Made by a program: the position numbers and the translations under genes. Positions 1 to 6,972 of a stretch of DNA of 7,890 nt are shown here, in pieces. The notes under the pieces are model-generated. The model worked only from the letters and a program-made list of their open reading frames with translations. It had not been told where the DNA came from and did not search any database. Positions within the stretch are counted from its first letter, which is position 1. The number at the start of each line of letters is the position of its first letter. Origin of the DNA: Acidobacteriota bacterium (GTDB taxonomy: Bacteria > Acidobacteriota > Polarisedimenticolia > J045); the NCBI GenBank assembly GCA_020350085.1, contig CP070706.1, forward strand, positions 3,149,888-3,157,777, written 5' to 3'.

Positions 1-1082
1 GCGTGCGCCTCGGCCGTCACGTGACGCTGAGCGGTCTTCTCCAAAACGGCTTCGATGCCGTCTATCTCGGCATCGGTGCCATGACCGGAAAGAATCTCGG
101 CGTGGCGGGGGATCGGCTCGAAGGCAACGTCGATGCGCTCGATCTGCTGCGACCGAACCATCACCGTCAGCCGTTCGATGCTCGCGGAAAGCAGGCTCTG
201 GTCGTCGGTGGCGGCGATGCGGCCGTCGATGCGGCACGGACTCTCGTCCGCCTCGGCGCCGGCTCGGTGACGATCGTTTACCGCCGCAGCCGCGAGGAGA
301 TGCCGGCCCATCCCGAGCAGGTGGACGAAGCCGCCGCTGAGGGCGTCGAGATCCTGACCCGCCGGGCCCCGCTCGAAGTCCTCGGCACGGAGCGTGTCGA
401 GGGGCTGCGCGTCGTTGCCACCGAGCCTGGACCTCCCGACGAGAGTGGTCGCCGCAGCCCCGTGGTCGTTGCCGGCACCGAGACCGACCTAGCGGCCGAT
501 CTGGTCGTCGCCGCCATCGGCCAGCGGCCGGATCTGACGTGCCTCGACGTGGCGCTCGAGATGAGCGAGGACGGGTTCGTTGCGGTCGATCCGGAGACGG
601 CGAAGACGTCGATGGCAGGCGTTTTCGCTGGCGGCGACGTGACGCCCGGGCCGAAGACGGTGATCCACGCCATTGCGGACGGACGCCGCGCCGCGTTCGG
701 CATCGACCTCCACTTGGCGCCCGAAGGTGCGGTCGTGGCACCGATGGAGTTCGTCGATCCCACGGGGCTGTCCTTCTACGTGCCCCAGACGCTCAGCGCG
801 GAGCCATCGCACCGGGCCGGCCTGCGCGCCGCCACCGAGCGTGCCGTTGATCACGACGACGTCGTCGTCCCGCTCACCGAGCAGCAGGCCCGCGAGGAAG
901 CCGCGCGCTGCCTGCTGTGTGCGATGTGCCGTTCCTGCTCGGCATGCACGGATCTGTTCGGCTGTCCGGCGTTTCGCGAGGAAGACGGTCAGATCGTCAT
1001 CGACGAGCTGCTGTGCAACGGTTGCGGCGTGTGCGTGACGCTCTGTCCGAACGGGGCGATTTACGCGGTGGACGAGGCGTGA
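1..1082 (+). CDS. FAD-dependent NAD(P)H oxidoreductase (GltD-like) with C-terminal 2x[4Fe-4S] ferredoxin domain, 5'-truncated
   Basis: Likely the electron-transfer subunit of a 2-oxoacid oxidoreductase, passing electrons between iron-sulfur clusters, FAD and NAD(P). The frame is open from base 3, and the GTG there is probably an internal Val, because the first FAD-binding G-x-G-x-x-G region expected of this family is absent and must lie upstream. Numbering from base 3, the NAD(P) Rossmann motif VVGGGDAAVDAAR is at 67-79, followed by VYRRSREEMPA (92-102), whose arginines suggest NADP(H). The FAD motif VFAGGDVTPGPKT is at 207-219. The C-terminus carries Cys 303, 306, 309, 312, 315 and 321, then a complete CxxCxxCxxxCP (338, 341, 344, 348). 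The layout from 309 onwards looks like the C-terminal ferredoxin domain of indolepyruvate:ferredoxin oxidoreductase alpha subunit, here fused to a flavoprotein. The stop overlaps the next gene's GTG start (GTGA). A free-standing NADPH:ferredoxin oxidoreductase is an alternative. Confidence 0.88.
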   Translation, partial: VRLGRHVTLSGLLQNGFDAVYLGIGAMTGKNLGVAGDRLEGNVDALDLLRPNHHRQPFDARGKQALVVGGGDAAVDAARTLVRLGAGSVTIVYRRSREEMPAHPEQVDEAAAEGVEILTRRAPLEVLGTERVEGLRVVATEPGPPDESGRRSPVVVAGTETDLAADLVVAAIGQRPDLTCLDVALEMSEDGFVAVDPETAKTSMAGVFAGGDVTPGPKTVIHAIADGRRAAFGIDLHLAPEGAVVAPMEFVDPTGLSFYVPQTLSAEPSHRAGLRAATERAVDHDDVVVPLTEQQAREEAARCLLCAMCRSCSACTDLFGCPAFREEDGQIVIDELLCNGCGVCVTLCPNGAIYAVDEA

Positions 1083-1684
1083 GCGGTCGGCAGCGCATCC
1101 TGCTCGTGGGCGTCGGCGGCCAGGGCGTGCTTTCCGCTGGACGCTGGCTCGGAGATGCGGCCGACGCGCAGGGGCTGGAGATGACGGTCGCTCAAATCCA
1201 CGGCCTGTCGCAGCGAGGCGGCTCGGTCCAATCCGCGGTCGGGCTCGGCGGGCTGCGATCGCCGGAGATTCCCAGCGGCATGGCGGACGTTCTGCTCGCG
1301 TTCGAGCCGATGGAAGCGCTCAGGGCTTTGCCCAAGATCTCGAAGCGCACGGCGGCGCTGGTCAACACGCGGCCGCTGCTGCCGAGCTCGCTCCAGAGTA
1401 CCGGCCGGCCCTACCCCGCCCTTTCCTCGCTGCTCGATCCGCTGCGCGATGCCGCTGGAAGCCTGCTGGCGCTCGACGCCACCTCGCTGGCGGACAGGGC
1501 CGGCTCGTTTCGTTCGCTCAATGCCGTGATGCTGGGATTGCTGGCCGGCTCTGGGCTGCTGTCTTTTCCCGCCGAGCGTCTGCTCGACGCGATGCTCGAG
1601 GCGGTGCATCCCCCGTTCAGAGAGGTCAATCGTAAAGCGTTCAGCCTGGGCCAACACGCGATCCACGAGGTGAGGGCGTCATGA
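1079..1684 (+). CDS. 2-oxoacid:acceptor oxidoreductase, indolepyruvate oxidoreductase beta (IorB)-type subunit
   Basis: This 201-residue protein is the gamma-domain-type subunit of a CoA-dependent 2-oxoacid oxidoreductase; in IorAB it partners the TPP/iron-sulfur alpha subunit that decarboxylates arylpyruvates to aryl-acetyl-CoA. Family marks are the N-terminal nucleotide-binding-like loop LLVGVGGQGVL (8-18), the IorB-typical HGLSQRGGSVQS (41-52), ADVLLAFEPMEALR (69-82), VNTRPLLP (95-102) and LNAVMLGLLAG (147-157). Length is normal for IorB. An ATG at 917 in the same frame would overlap the upstream gene by more than 160 bases and add unrelated residues. The GTG at 1079 overlaps the upstream stop as GTGA, puts the protein start just ahead of the conserved loop and is preferred. 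No IorA-type subunit is in the window; the neighbouring flavoprotein carries an IorA-like ferredoxin domain. The substrate cannot be read from this subunit alone. Confidence 0.9.
   Translation: MSGRQRILLVGVGGQGVLSAGRWLGDAADAQGLEMTVAQIHGLSQRGGSVQSAVGLGGLRSPEIPSGMADVLLAFEPMEALRALPKISKRTAALVNTRPLLPSSLQSTGRPYPALSSLLDPLRDAAGSLLALDATSLADRAGSFRSLNAVMLGLLAGSGLLSFPAERLLDAMLEAVHPPFREVNRKAFSLGQHAIHEVRAS
1667..1676 (+). promoter_or_regulatory. Ribosome binding site of the hydantoinase A gene
   Basis: The purine-rich GAGGTGAGGG lies 4-13 bases before the ATG at 1681, inside the end of the IorB-type gene. It supports ATG 1681 as the start, together with the ATGA overlap. Confidence 0.6.
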
Positions 1685-3768
1685 AGGTCGGCGTAGACGT
1701 GGGGGGCACGTTCACGGACTTTCTCGTCGCAGACGATGCGGGCGAGATACAGGTCGGAAAGGTGCTCAGCACGCCGGAGGATCCTTCGATCGGGCTGCTG
1801 CATGGGCTCGAGGAGCTGGCGCGCGAACGCGGCCAGAGCCTGCGCGATTTCGCGAGCGGGGTTTCGACGATCGTCCACGGCACGACCGTGACGACGAACG
1901 TCGTCTTAACCGGCGCAGGCGCCAAGACCGGTCTTCTGACCACGGAGGGAGTTCGCGACGCGCTGGAGATGCGCCGCGGCATTCGCGAGCAGCAGTACAA
2001 CAACCGTTACACCAACGTTCCGCCGCTCGTTGCCCGCTATTTACGCCGGCCCGTGCGCGGTCGTCTCGATTACGCAGGTCGCGAGATCGAGCCGCTTGCG
2101 GTGGAGGACGTCGCCGAAGCGATCGAGCTGCTGGCAAACGAAAAGGCTGAGGCGATCGCGATCTGCTTCATGAACTCGTTCGCCAACGCCGAGCACGAGC
2201 AACGGGCCGCCGAGATGGTGCGAGACCGGCTGCCGGATACGTACGTTTCTGTTTCGACCGAGGTCCTGCCGTCGATTCGCTTCTATCCGCGTGTGTCGAC
2301 CACGGTGCTCAACGCCTACGTCGGTCCGGTACTCAGCCGCTACCTCGATAGCTTGACCACGCGCCTGAGCGAGATCGGCTTTTGCGGCGTGCTGCTGATC
2401 ATGCAGTCCAACGGCGGCGTAGTGGCTCCGCAGGTGGCGCGTGATCACGCGGCCGTGACGCTGCTCTCCGGCCCGGCTGCTGGCCCGAGCGCCGGGCTCG
2501 CGTTTGCCGAGCAGCACCAAATCCGCGACTGCCTGACCGTCGACATGGGCGGGACGTCCTTCGATGCCGCGCTGATCCGTGACGGCCAAGCGCTGACCAT
2601 CACCGAAGGGCAGGTCAACCGCTACTCGTTGGCCCTGCCGATGCTCGACATCGTCACGATCGGCGCCGGCGGCGGGAGTATCGGCTGGCTCGACGAAGGA
2701 GGGCTGCTGCGCGTCGGCCCGCGCAGCGCCGGCGCCGATCCCGGACCGGCATGCTACGGCAAGGGCGGCAGCGAGCCGACTGTCACGGATGCCGATCTCG
2801 CGCTGCGCCGACTGGACCCCGCCTTTTTCGCCGGCGGTCGCATGCCGCTCGATGAGCGAGCGGCCGCGCGAGCGATCGGAAGCAAGATCGCCGAGCCACT
2901 CGGCTTGTCGGTCGCCGAAGCGGCCGCTGGCCTTGCGCGGGTCGTCGACGCCAACATGGCCGCCGGTGTGCGTGAGGTCACGATCCGTCGCGGCTATGAT
3001 CCGCGCGAGTTCCCGATGGTCGTCGCCGGCGGTGCCGGCCCGAATCATGCCTGCGCGATCGCCACCGAGCTCGAGCTGCCGCTGTTCATCGTGCCGCGCG
3101 ACTCGTCGATCTTCTGCGCCGCTGGCATGCTGATGACCGATCTCAAGCACGATGTGGTCAAGAGCCGCATCGCGCGCCTCGGAGAACTCACGCGCGAGGA
3201 ACTTCTGGCCGAAGCCGAAGCGCTCGCCAGGCGCGGTCGGGCCACTCTCCTCGAGCAGAACATCCCCGAAGAGCGGATCCGCATCGACATCGAAGCGGAG
3301 CTGCGCTACGTGCGCCAATACCACGAGGTCGCGCTGCCGCTTCTGCCGCTCGACGACCTCGAGGACCGGTTTCACGACGAGCACCTGCGCGTTTACGGCT
3401 ATGCGCTCGCCGAGGAAAAGACGCCGCTCGAGCTGATCAACCTGCGCGCCCGGGCGATCGGGGTGACGGAAAAGCCGAAGCTGCGCGCTGAGAGCTACGA
3501 CGGCGCGGATCCGAGCGGCGCCGCCAAGGGTGAGCGTTCCGTCTGGGTGCCCGAGGACGCAGACTTCCGGCCCCTGCCGGTGTTCGACGGTCACCGGCTG
3601 CGCCACGGCCATCACTTCCGCGGCCCGGCCGTGGTCGAGCAGCTCAACACGACGCTGTTCGTCAGCGCCAGCTTCGACCTGATCGTCGACCCCCTTGGCT
3701 CGTTTTTCGTTTACCGCCGCGGGCGAGAAGACTCGTTGCCGGAGTCCTTGCGGAGGCGACTGCCATGA
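1681..3768 (+). CDS. Hydantoinase A / oxoprolinase family subunit (ATP-dependent amidohydrolase, IaaC/E-like)
   Basis: This 695-residue protein is the ATP-using subunit of a two-subunit enzyme of the hydantoinase/oxoprolinase/caprolactamase family, normally paired with a HyuB subunit, which follows directly. The length is usual for HyuA. The actin-like ATP-binding fold shows VGVDVGGTFTDFLV (3-16), IVHGTTVTTNVVL (64-76), MQSNGG (241-246), SGPAAG (263-268), VDMGGTSFD (287-295), GAGGGSI (328-334), GPRSAGADPGPACYG (346-360) and GGAGPNHA (450-457). No signal peptide or membrane segment is seen, so it is cytosolic. Family members open lactam or cyclic imide rings with ATP hydrolysis; relatives (acetone and acetophenone carboxylases) carboxylate ketones. 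The dehydrogenase and B12 mutase downstream favour opening of the oxindole-acetate lactam, as in anaerobic indoleacetate degradation; this is inference. Start and stop both overlap the neighbours as ATGA. Confidence 0.93.
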   Translation: MKVGVDVGGTFTDFLVADDAGEIQVGKVLSTPEDPSIGLLHGLEELARERGQSLRDFASGVSTIVHGTTVTTNVVLTGAGAKTGLLTTEGVRDALEMRRGIREQQYNNRYTNVPPLVARYLRRPVRGRLDYAGREIEPLAVEDVAEAIELLANEKAEAIAICFMNSFANAEHEQRAAEMVRDRLPDTYVSVSTEVLPSIRFYPRVSTTVLNAYVGPVLSRYLDSLTTRLSEIGFCGVLLIMQSNGGVVAPQVARDHAAVTLLSGPAAGPSAGLAFAEQHQIRDCLTVDMGGTSFDAALIRDGQALTITEGQVNRYSLALPMLDIVTIGAGGGSIGWLDEGGLLRVGPRSAGADPGPACYGKGGSEPTVTDADLALRRLDPAFFAGGRMPLDERAAARAIGSKIAEPLGLSVAEAAAGLARVVDANMAAGVREVTIRRGYDPREFPMVVAGGAGPNHACAIATELELPLFIVPRDSSIFCAAGMLMTDLKHDVVKSRIARLGELTREELLAEAEALARRGRATLLEQNIPEERIRIDIEAELRYVRQYHEVALPLLPLDDLEDRFHDEHLRVYGYALAEEKTPLELINLRARAIGVTEKPKLRAESYDGADPSGAAKGERSVWVPEDADFRPLPVFDGHRLRHGHHFRGPAVVEQLNTTLFVSASFDLIVDPLGSFFVYRRGREDSLPESLRRRLP
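3752..3756 (+). promoter_or_regulatory. Ribosome binding site of the hydantoinase B gene
   Basis: A perfect GGAGG sits 8 bases before the ATG at 3765, within the last codons of the hydantoinase A gene, fixing that start. Confidence 0.7.
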
Positions 3769-5465
3769 TCGATCCGATTCTCGCCAGTGTTTTCGCGCGC
3801 GCCTTCAAGTCGATCACGGACGAGATGTCCATCTCGCTCCAACGCACGACGCGTTCGCCGATCCTTTGCGAGGCGAAGGACTTCGTCACCGGCCTGTACG
3901 ACGCCGATGGACGGATGCTCGAGCAGACCGAGAACCTGCCGATTCTTTCCTTCTCGCTCGCTCCGGTGTGCAAGCACATCCGCGAGTACTTCGGAGACGA
4001 CATTCATGACGGTGACGTCGTGTTTCACAACGACGTGTTCTCGCTCGGTAATCAGCTGAATGACGTCGCGGTCTACAAGCCGATCTTTCACGACGGCGTG
4101 CTGGTCGGCTGGTCGGCCGCCAAAGGGCACCAGGCCGACATCGGCGGCGCGGTGCAGGGTGGCTACAACCCGGAAGCGACGGAAGTCTGGCAAGAGGGGC
4201 TGCGCATTCCGCCGGTCAAGGTCGTCGAGCGCGGCAAGCTGCGCCGCGACGTGTGGGACCTGATCTTCGCCAACATCCGGCTCGACATCGTACGGGAAGA
4301 CATGAAGGCCGAGATGGGCGCCTGTGTGGTCGGTGCGAGGCGATTGGTGGCTCTGATCGACAAGTACGGCCGAGAGACGTTCGAGCAAGTCAAGCAGCAC
4401 CTGTTCGATTCGACGAAGCAGCTGATGGAAGCCGAGATCCGCACGATTCCAGCAGGGACGTATCGGGGACAGGCGACGGTTTACTTCGACGGCAAGAACA
4501 CCGGATCGACTTACCAAATCCGCGTCGAGATCACCGTCGAGGACGGCCGGATCAAGTTCGACTACAGCGCTACGGACCCGCAGACGCCCGGCTTCGTCAA
4601 CGGCACGTACACCTCGTCGGCCTCGGCGACGATCCTGACCTTCCTGCAAATGGTCAACCCCGACATTCCTCACAACGAAGGGATGGTCGAGCCGATCGAG
4701 ATCGTTATCCCCGAAGGTACGATCCTCAACGCGGCCTACCCGGCAGCGACGACGTTCGGCAATCACCTCTGCCCGCCCAACGCGGATGCGATCATTCGCG
4801 CACTGGCACCGGTGATCCCGGAGCGCGTGACCGCCGGCTGGAATCAGCTGCTGTGTGCCTTGACGACCGGAATCGATCCGCGCAAGGGAGATAAGTTCGT
4901 CGATATCGGCTTCATGGGCCTCAAGGGCGGCTCCGGCGCGATGCGCGGCACCGACGGCTACGATCACATCGGCATGATCGACGCGTCGGGAGGCGTGCTG
5001 GACCAGGACTACGAGATGTTCGAGCAACAGACCCCGCATCGGCTCGTCAAGCACGAGTACCTCGTCGATTCCGCTGGTCCGGGTCAGTGGCGCGGCGGCC
5101 TTGGTGTCGAGACGCGGTTTCTGATCGGCAGCGACGAGACGACCGTGGTGACGTTTGGCGACGGTGACGTCGAGCCCGCCTTCGGCCTCGCCGGCGGTGG
5201 AACCGGGAGCTTGAACAAGATCGAGCTGGTTCTTCCCGACGGGAGGCGGCGCAAGCTGACCTCGAAGGACCTCGTCAGGGGCGTGCCAAAGCAAACGCTC
5301 TATGTCCAGCACGCGGGCGGCGGCGGCGGTTATGGCGATCCCCGCCGGCGGCCGCTGGCGAAGATCCGTGAGGAAGTCCAAAACGGCATCATCTCGCGCG
5401 GGTCCGCCATCAAGCACTACGGCAGGAGCGAGGACGACCTCGCCGGCGAGACGGAACAGAGCTGA
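3765..5465 (+). CDS. Hydantoinase B / oxoprolinase family subunit (IaaC/E-like)
   Basis: This 566-residue protein is the partner of the HyuA subunit directly upstream and normally carries the metal site that acts on the amide or ketone. Recognisable family segments are AKDFVTGLYDADGRMLEQ (37-54), GDVVFHNDVFSLGNQLND (83-100), KGHQADIGG (120-128), TTFGNHLCPPN (329-339), DSAGPGQWRGGLG (435-447) and the glycine-rich C-terminal HAGGGGGYGDP (516-526). The length is typical of HyuB. Candidate metal or catalytic residues are Asp39, Asp100, His122 and Asp125. Where much of the family has G-T-H-x-x-D, this protein has GNQLND, with Gln97 at the usual His. No acetone-carboxylase gamma subunit follows, so a lactam-opening amidohydrolase is more likely than acetone carboxylase. 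The ATG overlaps the upstream stop (ATGA), and the stop shares one base with the next ATG (TGATG). Confidence 0.93.
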   Translation: MIDPILASVFARAFKSITDEMSISLQRTTRSPILCEAKDFVTGLYDADGRMLEQTENLPILSFSLAPVCKHIREYFGDDIHDGDVVFHNDVFSLGNQLNDVAVYKPIFHDGVLVGWSAAKGHQADIGGAVQGGYNPEATEVWQEGLRIPPVKVVERGKLRRDVWDLIFANIRLDIVREDMKAEMGACVVGARRLVALIDKYGRETFEQVKQHLFDSTKQLMEAEIRTIPAGTYRGQATVYFDGKNTGSTYQIRVEITVEDGRIKFDYSATDPQTPGFVNGTYTSSASATILTFLQMVNPDIPHNEGMVEPIEIVIPEGTILNAAYPAATTFGNHLCPPNADAIIRALAPVIPERVTAGWNQLLCALTTGIDPRKGDKFVDIGFMGLKGGSGAMRGTDGYDHIGMIDASGGVLDQDYEMFEQQTPHRLVKHEYLVDSAGPGQWRGGLGVETRFLIGSDETTVVTFGDGDVEPAFGLAGGGTGSLNKIELVLPDGRRRKLTSKDLVRGVPKQTLYVQHAGGGGGYGDPRRRPLAKIREEVQNGIISRGSAIKHYGRSEDDLAGETEQS

Positions 5466-6592
5466 TGGATTTCTCACTCACCGACGAACAAGACGCCATC
5501 CGGGACACCTTCCGGCGTCTCGTCGACGAGAAGATCGCGCCGCACGCGCGGCAGATCGACGAGGTGGCGGAGTTTCCGTGGCAAGCGTTCAAAGCGGTCG
5601 GGCAGCTCGGCTTTTTCGGCATGCGCTATCCGGAGCACGTCGGCGGCACGGGACACGATGTCGTCACGTACTGTCTCGTCGTCGAGGAGCTGGCGAGAGG
5701 CTCACTTTCGGTCGCGGCCGCCTGCACGATGCAGTCGCTGATGGGGACGTACTTTCTGTACCGCTGCGGCGATGCGGCGATTCGAGACCAGTTTCTGCGG
5801 CCCGCGCTGACTGGCGATCGTGTGGGCACGATCTGCTTCACCGAGCCAGGCGCCGGGAGCGATCTCTCCGCGATCGCGACACGCGCGCGCCGCGACGGCG
5901 ACGACTGGCTGATCAACGGCCAAAAGACGTGGATCACGTCCGCCCCCGTGGCCGACTTCTTCACCGTGTTCGCCAAAACCTCGGACGAGGAGATCTCGCC
6001 GTTTCTCGTGCCGCGCGAGACGCCCGGATTGGCGGTCGGTCGCAAGATCGCCAAGATGGGCGTGCGGGCCTCGGTCACCTCCGAGGTGTTTCTCGATGAT
6101 TGCCGCGTTCCCGGCCGCTATATGCTGACCGAAGAAGGACAAGGCCGGCGCGTGCTCGACGAGATCCTGGACAAGATCCGGCTGATGACCGGCGCGCTCG
6201 CCGTCGGCGCGGGGCAAGGCGCGCTCGAAGCGGCCCTACAGTACGCCGGCGAGCGGGTGCAGTTCGGCCGGCCGATCCGCGCCTTCCAAGCGGTCAAGAT
6301 GCGGCTCGCCGAGATGGCGACCCAGCTCGAAGCCGCGCGCAGGCTCGTGCACTACGGCGCGTGGAGAGAAGACCAGGGCCTGTCGAACCGCCAGCAGGCG
6401 GCGATGGCGAAGCTGTTCGCTTCCGAGACCGGCCTTTCCGTCTGCGACTCCGCGGCGCGGGTGCTCGCTTCCTACGGCTACGCTGAGGAGTACCCGGTCG
6501 AGCGACACTTGCGCGACGTCCGCTTCACGTTGATTGGCGGCGGCACGTCGGAGATCCTCAAGCTGATCATCGGCAAGGAGCTCTGCGGATGA
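5465..6592 (+). CDS. Acyl-CoA dehydrogenase lacking the catalytic Glu; probable decarboxylating benzylmalonyl-CoA dehydrogenase (IaaF-like)
   Basis: This is a full-length FAD acyl-CoA dehydrogenase of 375 residues. It begins with the usual MDFSLTDEQDAIRD, then has CFTEPGAGSD (124-133) and WLINGQKTWITSA (148-160) of the FAD/substrate region, RVQFGRPI (264-271), and the C-terminal YPVERHLRDVRF (343-354) and GGGTSEI (358-364). The Glu of MCAD-type enzymes (IYEGT) is replaced by Gly359. The alternative Glu of isovaleryl- and long-chain enzymes, before the Arg-Leu pair in helix G, is replaced by Ile238 (LDKIRL). Without either base a plain alpha,beta-desaturation is unlikely. In IaaF of Aromatoleum, loss of the 2-carboxy group is understood to replace proton removal, so the missing base fits a 2-carboxyacyl-CoA substrate made by the mutase encoded downstream. 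A desulfinase-like or other non-dehydrogenase reaction cannot be excluded. The start TGATG has only a weak ribosome site, suggesting re-initiation after the HyuB stop. Confidence 0.92.
   Translation: MDFSLTDEQDAIRDTFRRLVDEKIAPHARQIDEVAEFPWQAFKAVGQLGFFGMRYPEHVGGTGHDVVTYCLVVEELARGSLSVAAACTMQSLMGTYFLYRCGDAAIRDQFLRPALTGDRVGTICFTEPGAGSDLSAIATRARRDGDDWLINGQKTWITSAPVADFFTVFAKTSDEEISPFLVPRETPGLAVGRKIAKMGVRASVTSEVFLDDCRVPGRYMLTEEGQGRRVLDEILDKIRLMTGALAVGAGQGALEAALQYAGERVQFGRPIRAFQAVKMRLAEMATQLEAARRLVHYGAWREDQGLSNRQQAAMAKLFASETGLSVCDSAARVLASYGYAEEYPVERHLRDVRFTLIGGGTSEILKLIIGKELCG
6575..6580 (+). promoter_or_regulatory. Ribosome binding site of the B12-binding subunit gene
   Basis: AAGGAG lies 8 bases before the ATG at 6589, inside the end of the dehydrogenase gene, and supports that start. 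Confidence 0.7.
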
Positions 6593-6972
6593 CCCGCGTG
6601 CTGATCGCCAAGCTCGGTCTCGACGGTCACGACGTCGGGGCCAAGGTCGTTTGCCGGGCGCTGATGGAGCGCGGCTTCGAGGTCATCTACACCGGTCTGC
6701 GAAAAAACCCTGCGCAGATCACCGCGGCCGCCCTTCAAGAGGACGTCGACGCGATCGGCGTGTCGATCCTGTCCGGAGCACACCTGCCGCTGCTCGGCGA
6801 GCTGGCCGACAACCTGAGGTCGGCCGGGCTCGAAAACAAGCTGTGGCTCGCGGGCGGCGTGCTGCCGAAACAGGACCGCGATGCGGTGCGCCGGCTCGGC
6901 TTTCGCGGCGTTTTCCCGACCGGCTCGTCGTTCGAGGAGATTGCTGCGTTCATTCGGGAGAACACGCCTTGA
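6589..6972 (+). CDS. Cobalamin-binding small subunit of a B12-dependent acyl-CoA mutase
   Basis: This 127-residue protein is the stand-alone adenosylcobalamin-binding domain of a split methylmalonyl-CoA-mutase-type enzyme; it joins the TIM-barrel subunit encoded next. The base-off/His-on motif D-x-H-x-x-G is present as LDGHDVG (11-17), with His14 as the lower axial cobalt ligand. It is followed by VSILSGAH (58-65) and WLAGGVLP (86-93), which hold the Ser-x-Leu and Gly-Gly elements that clasp the nucleotide tail. The length is that of small subunits of isobutyryl- and 2-hydroxyisobutyryl-CoA mutases and of archaeal split methylmalonyl-CoA mutases, so it is complete rather than a fragment. ATG 6589 overlaps the dehydrogenase stop (ATGA), and the end overlaps the next TTG start (TTGA). 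By synteny it is the small subunit of an IaaGH-like arylsuccinyl-CoA mutase; that substrate is inferred. Confidence 0.94.
   Translation: MTRVLIAKLGLDGHDVGAKVVCRALMERGFEVIYTGLRKNPAQITAAALQEDVDAIGVSILSGAHLPLLGELADNLRSAGLENKLWLAGGVLPKQDRDAVRRLGFRGVFPTGSSFEEIAAFIRENTP
6956..6960 (+). promoter_or_regulatory. Ribosome binding site deciding the TTG start of the mutase large subunit
   Basis: GGGAG sits 8 bases before TTG 6969, the same spacing as the sites for the genes starting at 3765 and 6589. No ATG or GTG in this frame is nearer than GTG 7005, so the site favours TTG as the start. Confidence 0.6.

Noticed and set aside
917..1078. Upstream ATG extension of the IorB-type gene
   Set aside because: It would run in another frame through the flavoprotein's cysteine motifs and add 54 residues absent from IorB proteins; GTG 1079 fits the overlap pattern.
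2041..3615. Antisense open frame of 524 codons across hydantoinase A
   Set aside because: Shadow of a strongly biased sense gene with clear ATP-binding motifs; no recognisable protein on the minus strand.
1681..5465. Acetone carboxylase
   Set aside because: The subunit sizes fit hydantoinase/caprolactamase-type enzymes better, the small gamma subunit is absent, and the CoA-ester genes downstream do not suit acetone use. A ketone carboxylase of another kind is not fully excluded.
3711..5477. Antisense open frame of 588 codons across the hydantoinase B gene
   Set aside because: It mirrors the sense gene in GC-rich DNA, its translation shows no family motif and is rich in Arg, Asp, Val and His, while the sense frame matches HyuB throughout.
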